A DNA stretch of 64,000 nt from Porticoccaceae bacterium (GTDB lineage: Bacteria; Pseudomonadota; Gammaproteobacteria; Pseudomonadales; Porticoccaceae). Positions 11,264 through 21,714 of this stretch are shown one piece after another. Under the pieces are notes generated by a model. The model was not told where the DNA came from. It saw only the letters and a list, made by a program, of their open reading frames with translations, and made no database searches. The DNA lies in NCBI GenBank assembly GCA_023228865.1, contig JALOAH010000001.1, forward strand, positions 72,178-136,177, written 5' to 3'. Numbering within the stretch: the first letter of the stretch is position 1; the number at the start of each line of letters is the position of its first letter. A program made the position numbers and the translations under genes.

Positions 11264-13756
11264 ATGAAATCATATTTCCGTAAAATTAGTAAGGTATTGC
11301 TATTACTTACGAGCTTTTTTGCCGGTTCTGTGCTCTTGCTCACAGCCGGAACCTACCTCTATCTCAGCCCGAAACTGCCTTCCGCCGAGAAGCTGCGCAC
11401 CGTTAAACTGCAAACACCCTTGCAAATTTTCAGCCATGACCGCCGCCTGATTGCCGAATTTGGCGAAAAACGCCGCAATCCTGTCACTTTTGATGAAATC
11501 CCCCAGGACTTTATCAACGCCATTCTGGCTGCAGAAGATGACCGGTTTTATGAACATGGCGGCGTCGACATTCAGGGCTTGCTGAGGGCGGCGAGCGAGC
11601 TGGTCATCAGCGGCCATATCCAGTCTGGCGGCAGTACGATCACCATGCAGGTGGCTCGCAACTTTTTTCTCAGCACAGAACAGAGTTTTATCCGCAAATT
11701 TAATGAAATTCTCCTGGCTTTGCGCATTGAAGACGAACTCACCAAGGATGAAATCCTCACCCTGTATATCAACAAAATCTATCTCGGCAATAGAGCCTAC
11801 GGCGTGGAGGCTGCCGCCAACGTCTATTACGGCACCTCCATCGACAAACTGACCCTGGATCAGCTGGCCATGATCGCCGGCCTGCCGAAAGCGCCGTCGG
11901 CCTACAACCCACTGGCCAACCCCCAGCGGGCAACCACCAGGCGCAACTGGATTCTCAATAGAATGTACAAGCTCAGGCTGATTACCAAGGATCAGCTTGA
12001 CCAGGCCGTCAACACGGTGGATACCGCCAGCTACCACAACCCGGTGTCTGAACTGGAAGCGCCCTATATTGCCGAGATGGCGCGCCAGAAAGTGATCGAC
12101 AGCTGGGGACTGGATGCTTACACCGAGGGCTACATAGTCACCACCACGGTGGACAGCGTCCTTCAAACCAGCGCCACCCAGGCCGTCAGATCCGGGCTCG
12201 ATGACTACGACTGGCGTCACGGCTACCGGGGTGCAGAAAAAAATATTGCCGCGCCCGACGCCTGGCGCACCACATTGAGGGCAACCCATACCATCAACAA
12301 GCGCCAGCCGGCAATTGTTACCGCCGTATCAAAAGACCAGGCGCAACTACTGCTCGCCAACGGGGAAACAGCCCAGCTCGACCTCAGTCAAAATGCCAAT
12401 ATTCGCAAATACATCAGCGAAGACAGCCGCACCGCGACGATCAAGGACTTTACCGAAATTCTGCACACAGGGGATTTGATCCGCATTATTCGCAACCCTG
12501 AAGGTTACTGGCAGCTGACCCAGATACCCAAAGCCCAGGCGGCTCTTGTCTCCCTGGATCCGGAAAACGGCGCCATCAGAGCCCTCGTCGGCGGCTACGA
12601 CTTTTATTCCAGCCATTTTAACCGCGCCGACCAGGCCATTCGCCAGCCCGGCTCCAACTTCAAACCCTTTATCTATACCCGCGCACTGGAAAAGGGCATG
12701 TCTGCCGCCACCCTGATCAACGATGCCCCCGTGGTTTTCCGCGACGCCAATCTGGAAAAAGTCTGGCGTCCCGAGAACGACAGCGGCAAGTTTTACGGGC
12801 CGACGCCGCTGCGCAAGGCTCTTTACCTGTCCCGCAACCTGGTATCCATTCGCATACTCCGCCAAATTGGCATCAACTACGCCATTGCGGGAATGTCCAG
12901 ATTTGGTTTTGACGAAAAAAACCTGCCTAAAAACCTGTCGCTGGCTCTGGGCACTCAGGGCACGACACCCCTGGCCATTGCCCAGGGTTACACGGCGTTT
13001 GCCAATGGCGGCTATAAAGTGAACGCCCACCTCATAGAAAGGGTTGAAACCATCAATGGTGAGGTTATCTATGAGGCCAACCCTGCTACCGTGTGTCGAG
13101 ACTGCGATGACGCGCCGCAACAACCGCAACAGGCCGAGGCCAGTTTTGAAGAAGCCGACTCCCTGCAACAACTATTTGCCGAGCACAACCCCGATGACGG
13201 GACAACGGTAAGCCCTGCCGCCGCCAATAGCGGCACCGGCACCGACACCGCCAAACCCATCAACAAGGCGGAACGCATTATCGACGCCCGCATCGCTTTT
13301 GTGATGGACTCCATTCTTCGCGACGTCATCAAAAAAGGTACCGGCAGAAAAGCCCTGGTTCTCAAGCGTGGCGATATCGGCGGCAAAACAGGCACTACCA
13401 ACGGCCCTCGGGACGCCTGGTTTTCCGGCTACAGCCCCCACCTGGTGACCACGGTTTGGGTGGGTTTTGACGAAAATCTGCTGCTAGGACGCAACGAATA
13501 TGGCGGCTCGGCGGCACTGCCCATCTGGATTGACTACATGGGCAAGGCCTTGAAAGACAAGGAAGAAATACATCGTCCCCAGCCGCCGGGACTGATAACC
13601 GTCAGGATCAATCCCGAAACTGGCGCCCGCGTCCGCCCGGGAGACCCTTCGGGAGTTTACGAATACTTCCTTAACGACCAGAAAACGCCAAAGGTTATCC
13701 GCGAACAGACGCCAGTCCATGAAGGCAGTACGCCGCTGCCGGAAGAGTTATTCTGA
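11264..13756 (+). CDS. mrcA: Penicillin-binding protein 1A (bifunctional transglycosylase/transpeptidase)
   Basis: Builds and cross-links peptidoglycan at the outer face of the inner membrane. 830 residues. One N-terminal membrane anchor (about 10-33), then a GT51 transglycosylase with the EDDRFYEHGG motif (catalytic Glu91) and GGSTITMQVARN. The OB-like insert is followed by the transpeptidase, with the nucleophile box S464-N-F-K467, S523-R-N525, and K708-T-G710. A Glu/Gln/Ser/Thr-rich linker sits just before the last box. The divergent arrangement with pilM is shared with Pseudomonas, where the gene is called ponA. Confidence 0.96.
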   Translation: MKSYFRKISKVLLLLTSFFAGSVLLLTAGTYLYLSPKLPSAEKLRTVKLQTPLQIFSHDRRLIAEFGEKRRNPVTFDEIPQDFINAILAAEDDRFYEHGGVDIQGLLRAASELVISGHIQSGGSTITMQVARNFFLSTEQSFIRKFNEILLALRIEDELTKDEILTLYINKIYLGNRAYGVEAAANVYYGTSIDKLTLDQLAMIAGLPKAPSAYNPLANPQRATTRRNWILNRMYKLRLITKDQLDQAVNTVDTASYHNPVSELEAPYIAEMARQKVIDSWGLDAYTEGYIVTTTVDSVLQTSATQAVRSGLDDYDWRHGYRGAEKNIAAPDAWRTTLRATHTINKRQPAIVTAVSKDQAQLLLANGETAQLDLSQNANIRKYISEDSRTATIKDFTEILHTGDLIRIIRNPEGYWQLTQIPKAQAALVSLDPENGAIRALVGGYDFYSSHFNRADQAIRQPGSNFKPFIYTRALEKGMSAATLINDAPVVFRDANLEKVWRPENDSGKFYGPTPLRKALYLSRNLVSIRILRQIGINYAIAGMSRFGFDEKNLPKNLSLALGTQGTTPLAIAQGYTAFANGGYKVNAHLIERVETINGEVIYEANPATVCRDCDDAPQQPQQAEASFEEADSLQQLFAEHNPDDGTTVSPAAANSGTGTDTAKPINKAERIIDARIAFVMDSILRDVIKKGTGRKALVLKRGDIGGKTGTTNGPRDAWFSGYSPHLVTTVWVGFDENLLLGRNEYGGSAALPIWIDYMGKALKDKEEIHRPQPPGLITVRINPETGARVRPGDPSGVYEYFLNDQKTPKVIREQTPVHEGSTPLPEELF

Positions 13757-13936
13757 AATACAGGGTCAGTTGTCAACGCCGAGCTGCAAGCCGCCCGGGC
13801 TGAATGGAAAGAACCCGCATCCTTAGGGCGTGACGGCCAAGAACAGTAACTGAAACCTTACTAACGCGACCTTTGGCATAAATACCCCTGGTTTCAGGCC
13901 GTGCTTGAACCTTCTACTTCAGTAGTGCGTTTCCAT

Positions 13937-14491
13937 TCATGAGCCTGATTGGCGGCGCAGCAGATCGCGCACCATATAGAGCGCAGCGATGGATCGCCCT
14001 TCGGTAAAGTCACCCCTGGCCACCAGACTATCCAGATCCGACATGGACCAGGGCACAACCTCGATGGGTTCAGGCTCATCACCGGGAAGCCGTTTTTCAT
14101 AGAGATTTTGCGCCAGAATAACGTCGATATCGTGGGACATATAACTGGGAGTCAGGGTCATGGATTTGACAAACTCAAGGTGGTGAGCACCGTAGCCCAC
14201 CTCTTCCATCAACTCCCGATTGGCTGCCACCAATCTGTCTTCCCCGACTTCACAGGCACCCTTGGGCAGCCCCAACTGGTAACCCTCGACACCAGCGCCG
14301 TATTCCCGCACCAGCAGCACCGTATCCTCATCGAGCATAGGCACAATCATCACCGCGCCGTGAAGGGGGTGGCAGAGCCGTTCATAAATACGCTCCACAC
14401 CATTACTGAAACGCAACAGTAATTCCTCGGCGCGAAAAAGCCGGGTTTTGGCGACTTCCCTGCGCTTCAATATTTGTGGTTCAACAGGCAT
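13937..14491 (-). CDS. nudE: ADP compounds hydrolase NudE (Nudix)
   Basis: Nudix hydrolase expected to cleave ADP-ribose-type and related dinucleotides. Start placed at ATG 14491 (MPVEPQILKRREVAKTRLFR), three codons inside the longest frame. The Nudix box runs from Gly78 through Glu84 to R92-E-L-M-E-E-V-G99, matching G-x5-E-x7-R-E-x2-E-E-x-G. Divergent from the HAD phosphatase gene with about 40 bp between starts. Same neighbourhood as in Escherichia coli (mrcA-nudE-yrfG-hslR-hslO-pckA), which supports the name. Confidence 0.9.
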   Translation of the reverse strand: MPVEPQILKRREVAKTRLFRAEELLLRFSNGVERIYERLCHPLHGAVMIVPMLDEDTVLLVREYGAGVEGYQLGLPKGACEVGEDRLVAANRELMEEVGYGAHHLEFVKSMTLTPSYMSHDIDVILAQNLYEKRLPGDEPEPIEVVPWSMSDLDSLVARGDFTEGRSIAALYMVRDLLRRQSGS

Positions 14492-14532
14492 ACTGGCCAA
14501 CCCTAGAAAAATATTGGCTTATAGTAGCAGAC

Positions 14533-15216
14533 ATGATCGACTGGCGCGCCATTGATACCGTCCTTCTCGACATGGACGGCACCCTGTTGGACTTGCACTT
14601 CGACAACTATTTCTGGATCACCTACCTGCCCCGCCGCTACGCGGAACATCACGGGCTGTGTCCTGACAAAGCCAGTGCGGATTTACACAGGATTTTCCAC
14701 GAAAAGCGCGGCACCCTCGACTGGTACTGCCTGGATTACTGGTCGCGGCAACTCGGCGTCGACATTCGCGCCCTCAAGGAGGAAATTCAACACCTTATTC
14801 AGGAGCGCCCCCACGCCATCCACTTTCTACAACAGCTCAAAGAGGCGGGTAAAAAACGCTATCTGATCACCAACGCCCACCGCAAAAGTCTGGAGCTCAA
14901 GCTGTCATTGACGGGAATAGGCGGGGAGCTTGACGCTCTCATCTCATCCCACGACTTTGGCCACCCCAAAGAATCTGCGCAATTTTGGCAAAAATTGCGC
15001 GAAATGACGGGGTTCGACCCCGCCCGCACGCTGTTTATCGACGACTCGCTGAGCGTACTCAAGGCTGCAGAAACCTTTGGCATCGCCTACCTCTGCGCCA
15101 TCAGACAACCGGACAGCCGCGCCAATGCTCTGGATACGGAGCACTTTACCGCCATTCACCATTTTGATGAAATTTTTCCTCTTTCCGACACCGCAAACGG
15201 CGACAACCATGGATAA
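14533..15216 (+). CDS. yrfG: HAD-family GMP/IMP nucleotidase YrfG-like
   Basis: HAD hydrolase, probably a 5'-nucleotidase acting on purine monophosphates. 227 residues from ATG 14533; upstream in-frame ATG at 14476 would reach into nudE and precedes the conserved start. Motif I is D13-M-D15-G-T-L with Asp13 the nucleophile; motif II Thr in YLITNAHRKS; motif III/IV FIDDSLSVL. The end overlaps hslR by 8 bp. Substrate is inferred from synteny with E. coli yrfG, not from the sequence. Confidence 0.88.
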   Translation: MIDWRAIDTVLLDMDGTLLDLHFDNYFWITYLPRRYAEHHGLCPDKASADLHRIFHEKRGTLDWYCLDYWSRQLGVDIRALKEEIQHLIQERPHAIHFLQQLKEAGKKRYLITNAHRKSLELKLSLTGIGGELDALISSHDFGHPKESAQFWQKLREMTGFDPARTLFIDDSLSVLKAAETFGIAYLCAIRQPDSRANALDTEHFTAIHHFDEIFPLSDTANGDNHG

Positions 15217-15598
15217 AGTGCGCATCGACAAATGGCTGTGGGCCGCCCGTTTCTTCAAGACCCGCAGCCTGGCGAAAGCGGCCATAGAGGGCGGTAAAAT
15301 CAAAGTCAACAACCAGCGCCCCAAACCCAGCAGAGAACTCAGCCTCGGCGATATTCTCAACATCCGCCAGGGCTGGGATGAAAAAATCGTCGCTGTAGTC
15401 GCCCTCTCCGACCAGCGTCGAGGTGCGCCGGAAGCCGCAGCACTTTACCGCGAAACCGAGGAAAGCCTGCAAACGCGCCAGCGAGAGGCAGAACAGCGCA
15501 AACTGAACCAAGACAGGGATCACCCAGGGCAGAGACCGACCAAAAAACAGCGGCGCCACATACACCGATTTAAAGAGATGGATCTCTATGGCGATTAA
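15209..15598 (+). CDS. hslR: Ribosome-associated heat shock protein HslR (Hsp15)
   Basis: Small RNA-binding protein of the S4 fold that acts on stalled 50S subunits carrying a nascent chain. 129 residues from ATG 15209: S4 domain MDKVRIDKWLWAARFFKTRS with the KVNNQRPKPSRELSLGD loop, then a basic, Gln/Arg-rich tail ending RFKEMDLYGD. The longer upstream frame is rejected because its first 44 residues are not S4-like and overlap yrfG. Overlaps yrfG (8 bp) and the next gene (11 bp), so a compact operon. Confidence 0.93.
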   Translation: MDKVRIDKWLWAARFFKTRSLAKAAIEGGKIKVNNQRPKPSRELSLGDILNIRQGWDEKIVAVVALSDQRRGAPEAAALYRETEESLQTRQREAEQRKLNQDRDHPGQRPTKKQRRHIHRFKEMDLYGD

Positions 15599-16049
15599 AC
15601 AGCGGCATTACAGCCACTTTCTGATCACTGTTATTTTTTTATGCCTGAGCACCGCCATCAGCGCCGACAGCATCTATAAATGGCAGGATGAAAACGGCAA
15701 ATGGCATTTTTCCGACAAGGCTCCCGACAACCCCGCCGCCGCTGTAGAGGAAGCACCACTGAATTCTATCAACAGTACCGCCACAGCAAAAACCAATGCA
15801 GAACTGAAGGAAGTTTTTACTGAAGAGTCGAAAGAAGAAATAGAACACCGCCAACAAAAACAGGCCGCCGAAGACAAACGACAGGCACAGCTTGAGCGCT
15901 GGTGCCAGCAACAGCGGCGGCGACTCAGCACCATGGAAGGGCGCGTGGTTTTTCTCGACAGCAACGGCAAAGTGATGGCGGTCAGCGAACAAGAACGCAT
16001 CGCCCGCGCCGCTGCCCTGAAAAACAAAATAGCCAAAACATGCCGTTAG
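15588..16049 (+). CDS. DUF4124-type exported protein
   Basis: 153 residues with a signal peptide (about 1-26, ending STAISA) followed directly by the DUF4124 signature DSIYKWQDENGKWHFSDKAP. The rest is a charged Lys/Gln/Glu helix (about 70-110) and a C-terminal RWCQQ...TCR pair of cysteines. Function unknown; the domain is common in gammaproteobacterial envelope proteins. It is inserted between hslR and hslO relative to E. coli and overlaps hslR by 11 bp. Confidence 0.82.
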   Translation: MAIKQRHYSHFLITVIFLCLSTAISADSIYKWQDENGKWHFSDKAPDNPAAAVEEAPLNSINSTATAKTNAELKEVFTEESKEEIEHRQQKQAAEDKRQAQLERWCQQQRRRLSTMEGRVVFLDSNGKVMAVSEQERIARAAALKNKIAKTCR

Positions 16050-16271
16050 AAAAGCACGCAGCCCTTGGGGCTTCGTGAGCAGAACTGGCTGGGGAGACGC
16101 TGTCCGCCTGAATCCGGTGTCCTTCTGATTTGACCAATTACCGCCTGCAGGACAGGTTCCTGCAAAAACACGCACCTTTGCCACAGCCAATGTCATTCGC
16201 CGAACGCCACTGGACAAATTGCCATCACTTGCATAGAGTCTGCGGCCTTCTCCAGCACGACAACGGCAGCC

Positions 16272-17144
16272 ATGGCAGCAACGGATCAACTACAACGTTT
16301 TATTTTTGACGGTACCGACGTCCGCGGTGAGATCATTCGCCTCGAAAAAAGCTATCAGCAAGTCCTTGAAAACGGCAATTACCCGCCAATCATTGCCCAA
16401 TTGATGGGTGAGATGCTGGCGGCAACCGGGTTGCTGAGCGCCACCATGAAATTTGACGGTATCTTCACTCTGCAGGCGCGAGGACAGGGCGACCTTACCC
16501 TGATCATGTCAGACTGTACCCGCCAACACCTTTTGAGGGGTATCGCCAGACTCCAGCCGGGCGCCAATCCCGTCTCCCGTCATATCGGCGAACTTCTCGG
16601 TTCCGGCCATCTCGCCATTACCGTCGATCCCGCCCAGGGCGAACGCTATCAGGGCATTGTCCCTCTCGAAGGCGCCAGCCTTGCCCAGTGCCTACAGGAC
16701 TATTTTCAACAGTCGGAGCAACTGCCCACTGCCCTTTGGCTGTTTGCCGATGGTGCCAGCGCGGGCGGGCTTTTATTGCAGGCGCTGCCCACCCAGTTAC
16801 AAACACTGGAAGAAAGGGATCAGTACTGGCGTCATCTGAGTATACTCGCCGACACCCTGAGCGCGGCGGAATTTCTCGGCACCGATATCAACACCCTGTT
16901 ATTGCGACTTTTTCACGAAGAAGACCTGCGCCTGTTTGAACCCTCTGCCATGGAGTTTGGCTGCAGCTGCTCCCAGGCGAGAACAGCGCGAATGCTCAGC
17001 AGCCTGGGGGAGGCGGAAGTTCAGGCCATCATTGCCGAACTGGGCACGGTGGAAGTCAAATGCGAGTTCTGCAACCAGGAATATCGCTTTGACCCAAGCC
17101 AGGTTGAGGAAATTTTCAATAACGATTTCAAGACCTTGCATTGA
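16272..17144 (+). CDS. hslO: Redox-regulated chaperone Hsp33
   Basis: Holdase chaperone switched on by oxidation. 290 residues. The C-terminal zinc-binding redox switch is intact: C231-S-C233, then C264-E-F-C267, the same spacing class as in E. coli. A 222-bp gap with no visible gene separates it from the DUF4124 gene; it may have its own promoter. pckA follows after 109 bp. Confidence 0.95.
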   Translation: MAATDQLQRFIFDGTDVRGEIIRLEKSYQQVLENGNYPPIIAQLMGEMLAATGLLSATMKFDGIFTLQARGQGDLTLIMSDCTRQHLLRGIARLQPGANPVSRHIGELLGSGHLAITVDPAQGERYQGIVPLEGASLAQCLQDYFQQSEQLPTALWLFADGASAGGLLLQALPTQLQTLEERDQYWRHLSILADTLSAAEFLGTDINTLLLRLFHEEDLRLFEPSAMEFGCSCSQARTARMLSSLGEAEVQAIIAELGTVEVKCEFCNQEYRFDPSQVEEIFNNDFKTLH

Positions 17145-17253
17145 AAGCGCTGGTATTGTTTCGCGTCCCGGCCAATTTCTGGCATAATTGCAACCCTTTT
17201 TCCCCAGAGTGATAACCGTTCTCTCATTTTGAATACTCACAGGACCTAAAACG

Positions 17254-18807
17254 ATGACGCAAATCGACGATTCTGCGGTAACCCTATACACCGACCTGAG
17301 TCCAGCCGCACTGATTGAGCAGGCCATTCTCCGCGGCGAAGGCACACTGACTGATACCGGCGCCCTCCTCGCCACCACCGGGCACAGAACCGGACGCTCA
17401 CCCGCCGACCGATTTGTGGTTGATGAACCCAGCACCACCGACGCCATCGCCTGGGGCGCAGTGAACCGCCCCTTTCCCCAGGATAAATTTGATGCCCTCT
17501 GGGACAGAGTCCACGAGTATCTTTCAGGAACTGACCGCTTTGTCTCCCACCTTCATGTCGGCCAGGATGCGGAGCACTACATCCCCGTCAAAGTGACCAC
17601 AGAAACCGCTTGGCACAATCTTTTCGGTCGCAATATGTTTATCCGCCCGGAGAAATACAACCCCTCCGCCAAGGAGCAGTGGAAAATTCTTCACGCCGCC
17701 AACTTTGCCTGCAATCCCGAGCGCGACGGCACCAACAGCGAAGGCGCTGTCATCATCAACTTTGCCAGCCGCAAAGTGTTGCTGGCGGGCATGCGCTACG
17801 CTGGTGAGATGAAGAAAGCGATGTTTTCCGTGCAGAACTTTCTCCTCCCTGAAAAAGATGTCATGCCCATGCACTGCGCGGCAAATGTCGGCAAGGATGG
17901 CGATGTCGCGCTGTTTTTCGGCCTTTCCGGTACCGGCAAAACTACCCTGTCCGCCGACCCGGATCGTTTCCTAATCGGCGACGACGAGCACGGCTGGGCG
18001 AAAGGCGCTGTCTTCAACCTCGAAGGCGGCTGCTATGCCAAGACCATCAATCTGAGCAAAAAGAATGAGCCGGTTATCTGGGATGCCATTCGCTTCGGCG
18101 CCATTGTCGAAAACGTTGTCGTCAACGAAGCCCGCACCGCCGACTACGACGACACCTCCCTGACCGAAAACGGCCGCTGCAGCTACCCTCTCGAGCATGT
18201 GGAAGTTCGCTGCCTGGAAAACCGTGCCGGCGAACCTCGCCACATTCTTTTCCTCACCTGCGACGTAACCGGCGTTCTGCCACCGGTGTCCATTCTCAGC
18301 AAAGAAGCTGCCGCCTACCATTTTCTCAGCGGTTACACCGCCCGCGTCGGCTCCACGGAGCTGGGTGGCGAAGCCGGTATTACCCCCACCTTTTCCACCT
18401 GCTTCGGCGCCCCCTTTATGCCCAGAGCCGCTGGTGTTTATGCGGAACTGCTCATGAAGCGTATCGAAGATTTTGGCAGCCGCGTCTACCTGGTCAACAC
18501 CGGCTGGACTGGCGGCTCCGGCGAAAAAGGCAGCCGCTTCCCTATTCCCGTGACTCGCGGCGTGGTTACCGCCATCACCAGCGGCGCCCTGGAGAATGCC
18601 GAGACTGAACATTTGGCTATCCTCAACCTGTCGTACCCCAAAGCCGTTCCCGGTGTCGACAGCAAATACCTCAACCCTCGCGCCGCATGGGCAGACACCG
18701 ACGCCTATGACGCCCAGGCACGCAAACTGGCGGAGCTTTTCGTCAAGAATTTTGACAAATTCGATGTCGCCCAAAAAGTGATTGCCGCAGGCCCTCAGCT
18801 CTCCTGA
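17254..18807 (+). CDS. pckA: Phosphoenolpyruvate carboxykinase (ATP)
   Basis: Gluconeogenic conversion of oxaloacetate and ATP to PEP. 517 residues. P-loop G223-L-S-G-T-G-K-T230; kinase-specific GDDEHGW follows; substrate-site TGRSPADRF near 50 and the metal-binding stretch GCYAKTINL near 260. C-terminal [15 protein letters not shown] completes the family pattern. A CATAAT box at 17183-17188 is a possible -10. A strong bidirectional terminator follows at 18833-18873. Confidence 0.96.
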   Translation: MTQIDDSAVTLYTDLSPAALIEQAILRGEGTLTDTGALLATTGHRTGRSPADRFVVDEPSTTDAIAWGAVNRPFPQDKFDALWDRVHEYLSGTDRFVSHLHVGQDAEHYIPVKVTTETAWHNLFGRNMFIRPEKYNPSAKEQWKILHAANFACNPERDGTNSEGAVIINFASRKVLLAGMRYAGEMKKAMFSVQNFLLPEKDVMPMHCAANVGKDGDVALFFGLSGTGKTTLSADPDRFLIGDDEHGWAKGAVFNLEGGCYAKTINLSKKNEPVIWDAIRFGAIVENVVVNEARTADYDDTSLTENGRCSYPLEHVEVRCLENRAGEPRHILFLTCDVTGVLPPVSILSKEAAAYHFLSGYTARVGSTELGGEAGITPTFSTCFGAPFMPRAAGVYAELLMKRIEDFGSRVYLVNTGWTGGSGEKGSRFPIPVTRGVVTAITSGALENAETEHLAILNLSYPKAVPGVDSKYLNPRAAWADTDAYDAQARKLAELFVKNFDKFDVAQKVIAAGPQLS

Positions 18808-18832
18808 GACTGTCGTGCCAGTTGCGTTCAGC

Positions 18833-18873
18833 GCAATAAAAAAGGGTGCCAATTTGGCACCCTTTTTTATTGC
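18833..18873. terminator. Bidirectional terminator between pckA and hemY
   Basis: Two perfect 20-base arms around a single-base loop; core GGGTGCC/GGCACCC flanked by A and T runs on both sides, so it can stop transcription from pckA (+) and hemY (-). Confidence 0.93.
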
Positions 18874-18888
18874 GGGGCGCGAAGGATA

Positions 18889-20094
18889 TTACTTTACCGC
18901 TTCCGTCAAACCCCGGCGAAAACAGTCATTGCTGCCGCGGGTATCCTGAAGTATTTGCAGCAGCTCGCCAAGCTCCAGCCAAACCTGAGGGGAGGACTGC
19001 AACTTCAGCGCCGCTTCAAAATATTCCTTCGCCTTACCCCATAGCTGATTGCGCACACAGAGCCTGCCAAGAGTTTGCAGCAGCGCGGGGTTGTCGGCAT
19101 GATCCCTAAGCCAGGCCTCGGCAACGGATAACTGCACCCTGGGGTCACTGCCCTGCAAATGACCGTAAAGCGCCACCAGATGGTTATCCCAGTGCTTGTT
19201 AATAAAGCGGCGTAACTTGGTTTCCGCTTTCTCCTCGAGACCCAGCTTTTTTAATTGCTCCACATAGGCGGCAACCAACTGATTATTTTTTTGCAGCTTG
19301 CCAGGCAGGCGATCCCAGAGATGATCCAGCTCCGACTGCTGCTCCACCAGGGACTTGTGGACAGATTTAACACCATCAAAGGCGGCAATGACCTGCAGAT
19401 ACACTTCTATTTCGAGGGCGTTAAACTCAGCGGAAGACACCGCCTTGTGCTTCTTGAGATCGCCGAGCATGATTTCGAGATTGCGCCAGTCGCGAAGGCC
19501 TTTTCTGGTGGTGGCGAGAAGGCGCAGCACCGTGGGATGACTGGGATATTTGCGGTGAAGCCCTTCTATCAGGGGCAGGGCTTTGTGAAAATCATTGTCC
19601 TGCAACAACATTCTGACCTTCAACAAACCGAGGGTCAGAGGGTCTGAAGCCGCGCTCTGCTGGGCTTCCTGGAGCAGAGCTTCAACTTCGGCCATATCGC
19701 CGAGATTAAAACTCGCTGCCGCCGCCCCCAGATAGTTCAGCGCCGGCATCTCGGAGCGGGCAATACCGCGCTTGAGATTGGTAACGGCTCTGGGCCAGTT
19801 GCCCTCGAGATAATCCAGCATTCCCTGAACCGTCTGGTTGCGCACTTTCAGCTGTTTTCTGTTTGCCCGCCGCCGCCACCAGCTGCGGGGATACACCATC
19901 AGCTGCCACAGTTTCCACGCCAGGAAGACGGCAACCAGAATCATCACAAGAACAACCAGCGCCCCCCACAAACTGGTTTCAAGGACATAGTTGCCCGCCG
20001 ACAGCAGCAAATAACCGCGCTGGTCTGCCAGAAACTGATAGATAACCGCCCCGGACAACAGGGCGCCAGCAAGGATAATCAGCAGCTTTCTCAC
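18889..20094 (-). CDS. hemY: HemY-type inner-membrane TPR protein
   Basis: 401 residues: two N-terminal membrane helices (about 5-22 and 43-66), a basic patch (WWRRRANRKQ), then tetratricopeptide repeats to the C-terminus. This is the proteobacterial HemY family that co-occurs with hemCDX; despite the name it is not the protoporphyrinogen oxidase of Gram-positives, and its role in haem synthesis is unclear. Overlaps hemX by 4 bp. The gene ends 16 bp before the shared terminator. Confidence 0.9.
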   Translation of the reverse strand: MRKLLIILAGALLSGAVIYQFLADQRGYLLLSAGNYVLETSLWGALVVLVMILVAVFLAWKLWQLMVYPRSWWRRRANRKQLKVRNQTVQGMLDYLEGNWPRAVTNLKRGIARSEMPALNYLGAAAASFNLGDMAEVEALLQEAQQSAASDPLTLGLLKVRMLLQDNDFHKALPLIEGLHRKYPSHPTVLRLLATTRKGLRDWRNLEIMLGDLKKHKAVSSAEFNALEIEVYLQVIAAFDGVKSVHKSLVEQQSELDHLWDRLPGKLQKNNQLVAAYVEQLKKLGLEEKAETKLRRFINKHWDNHLVALYGHLQGSDPRVQLSVAEAWLRDHADNPALLQTLGRLCVRNQLWGKAKEYFEAALKLQSSPQVWLELGELLQILQDTRGSNDCFRRGLTEAVK

Positions 20095-21617
20095 TGCGCC
20101 ACTCCTGTGTCAGCGTCAAAGGTTTCACCGGGGGGGCTATCGGCACTGGTTTTGTCTTGCTCCGGGTCGGAATAACGGTTGTGCCAGATGCGAACATAAT
20201 CCTGCAATGCATGAATAGAGGCACTGGCCTCGGGTACAGGCTGACTAATCGCCTCCTCCGCCAGGGTTCGCAGCTCGTCAGCAAAGACAGCAGCGGAAGC
20301 ATCGCCGTATAAACGCTGCTCCACATAACCCCGAGCGCGACCAAGACTGGCGCTATAAATTTTTTGCTCCTCCCGCATAAGCGCCAGCTGCGCCTGTTCC
20401 AGCGCCATCCGTAAATTGAGATGAAGAAGCTGCTGCTCAGAGGGCAGCAACACGGGCTCCAGGGGCACATCCACCCGCTCGACCCGGACAATGCCCGACA
20501 TTTTGACCAGGGCGGATTTGGCATTTTCCATCAGCTTTACATACCAGGGCTGGGCATCCAGGGCGGCACTGTTGTCGGCGACAACAGTCGGCTCCCGCAA
20601 CGGCGCCCTTAAGGTGGGAATGGCGGCGATCAGGGCGTCCAGGCGCAGGTAAATACCTTCGCGATCCACCACGCCCGCCAGTTTTACTCTGGTAATATCG
20701 GCGGCCAGCGCCTTGCGCACGACAAAGAGATCAGGGTCATCGATCTCTTTGAGAATGTCGTCGGCAGTGACCATCAGTGACAGCGCATTCGCCGTCTGGC
20801 GTTCGGTGAGAATGCGCTGGTTGGCGAGCCGCAACAGGTATTCCGCCTCCGCCAGCAACCAGTCTTCCCTGGTGGTTGTCGACAGCGCTTGCAGACGCTC
20901 CTGGTGATTGTTGAGTCGCAACTGGGACTCAGAAACCTGGGTTTCCAGCTGCTGTAATTTGGCGGCAACTCGTTCGGTTTCGGAATTGATTTCATTCCGC
21001 AGGGAGGCAATGCTGTCAGCCTGGGTGTCACCGGCGGCTGTGTTTACAGGGATTTCCGCCAGCGGGCTAGGCTGCGGGGTTTCGTTTGCAGCACTGCCGC
21101 CAAGGCGGGCGCCGGACTTGATCGGCAAAAAGCGCTCCTTGAGCTGCTCCCCATAGTGCTGCCAGCCATAATAACCCGCGGCGAGCAATGCGATAAAAAT
21201 AATCAGGTAAACCAGTTTTTTCATCAGTGAAGTGCCTTTTTGTGCAGGCCGCTGATTCGCCCCCGCAGAGGATTTTTGCGGTGAGGGAGACTGGCCGGAA
21301 GTGTCGCGACCTTTATCGGCAGATTTTTCAGGGACTTTTGAGTCAAGGACTTTTGCGTCGGGGAGCTTTTTGTCTTGGGGCGGTTGCGCACCCTTATCGG
21401 CAGAATCCGCCGCTGATTTCTCGGTGTTTTTTCCACTGCCTTTGACGGAATCAGTGCCAATGGAAGAACTACTGTTATCGGTGCTGGCGGCTCTTTGCCC
21501 ATCGACAGGGGACTGATCAGCAGCCAAACCCACCTGCCCCTTGCTGTCCGCGCCAGTGGCTGTGTCCCCGGATTTGGGCTCGTCAGAGGCTGGTGATGTC
21601 TTGGAATCATTATCCAC
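20091..21617 (-). CDS. hemX: HemX-type membrane protein
   Basis: 508 residues. A long Ser/Asp/Lys/Pro-rich cytoplasmic head (1-130), one membrane helix (about 133-150), a periplasmic coiled coil (about 200-240), then an all-alpha region. Matches the HemX family encoded between hemD and hemY in gammaproteobacteria. Older annotations as uroporphyrinogen-III methyltransferase are not supported: no methyltransferase motif is visible. About 100 bp separate it from hemD. Confidence 0.88.
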   Translation of the reverse strand: MDNDSKTSPASDEPKSGDTATGADSKGQVGLAADQSPVDGQRAASTDNSSSSIGTDSVKGSGKNTEKSAADSADKGAQPPQDKKLPDAKVLDSKVPEKSADKGRDTSGQSPSPQKSSAGANQRPAQKGTSLMKKLVYLIIFIALLAAGYYGWQHYGEQLKERFLPIKSGARLGGSAANETPQPSPLAEIPVNTAAGDTQADSIASLRNEINSETERVAAKLQQLETQVSESQLRLNNHQERLQALSTTTREDWLLAEAEYLLRLANQRILTERQTANALSLMVTADDILKEIDDPDLFVVRKALAADITRVKLAGVVDREGIYLRLDALIAAIPTLRAPLREPTVVADNSAALDAQPWYVKLMENAKSALVKMSGIVRVERVDVPLEPVLLPSEQQLLHLNLRMALEQAQLALMREEQKIYSASLGRARGYVEQRLYGDASAAVFADELRTLAEEAISQPVPEASASIHALQDYVRIWHNRYSDPEQDKTSADSPPGETFDADTGVAQ

Positions 21618-21714
21618 GGGATTGTCCTTTATGGAATTCTGTGGTTCGCCCGCAGCAGAATAACCATATGACTAAATCGCTGCGCGGCTTTTAGGGTCTA
21701 TGAACACGAATACA

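Noticed and set aside
17172..17190. Sigma-54 promoter before pckA (TGGCATAATTGCA)
   Set aside because: GG and GC are only 7 bases apart; 10 are needed.
20091..21617. Uroporphyrinogen-III C-methyltransferase
   Set aside because: Often so named by transfer, but the sequence has a single membrane helix and coiled coil and no methyltransferase motif; HemX instead.
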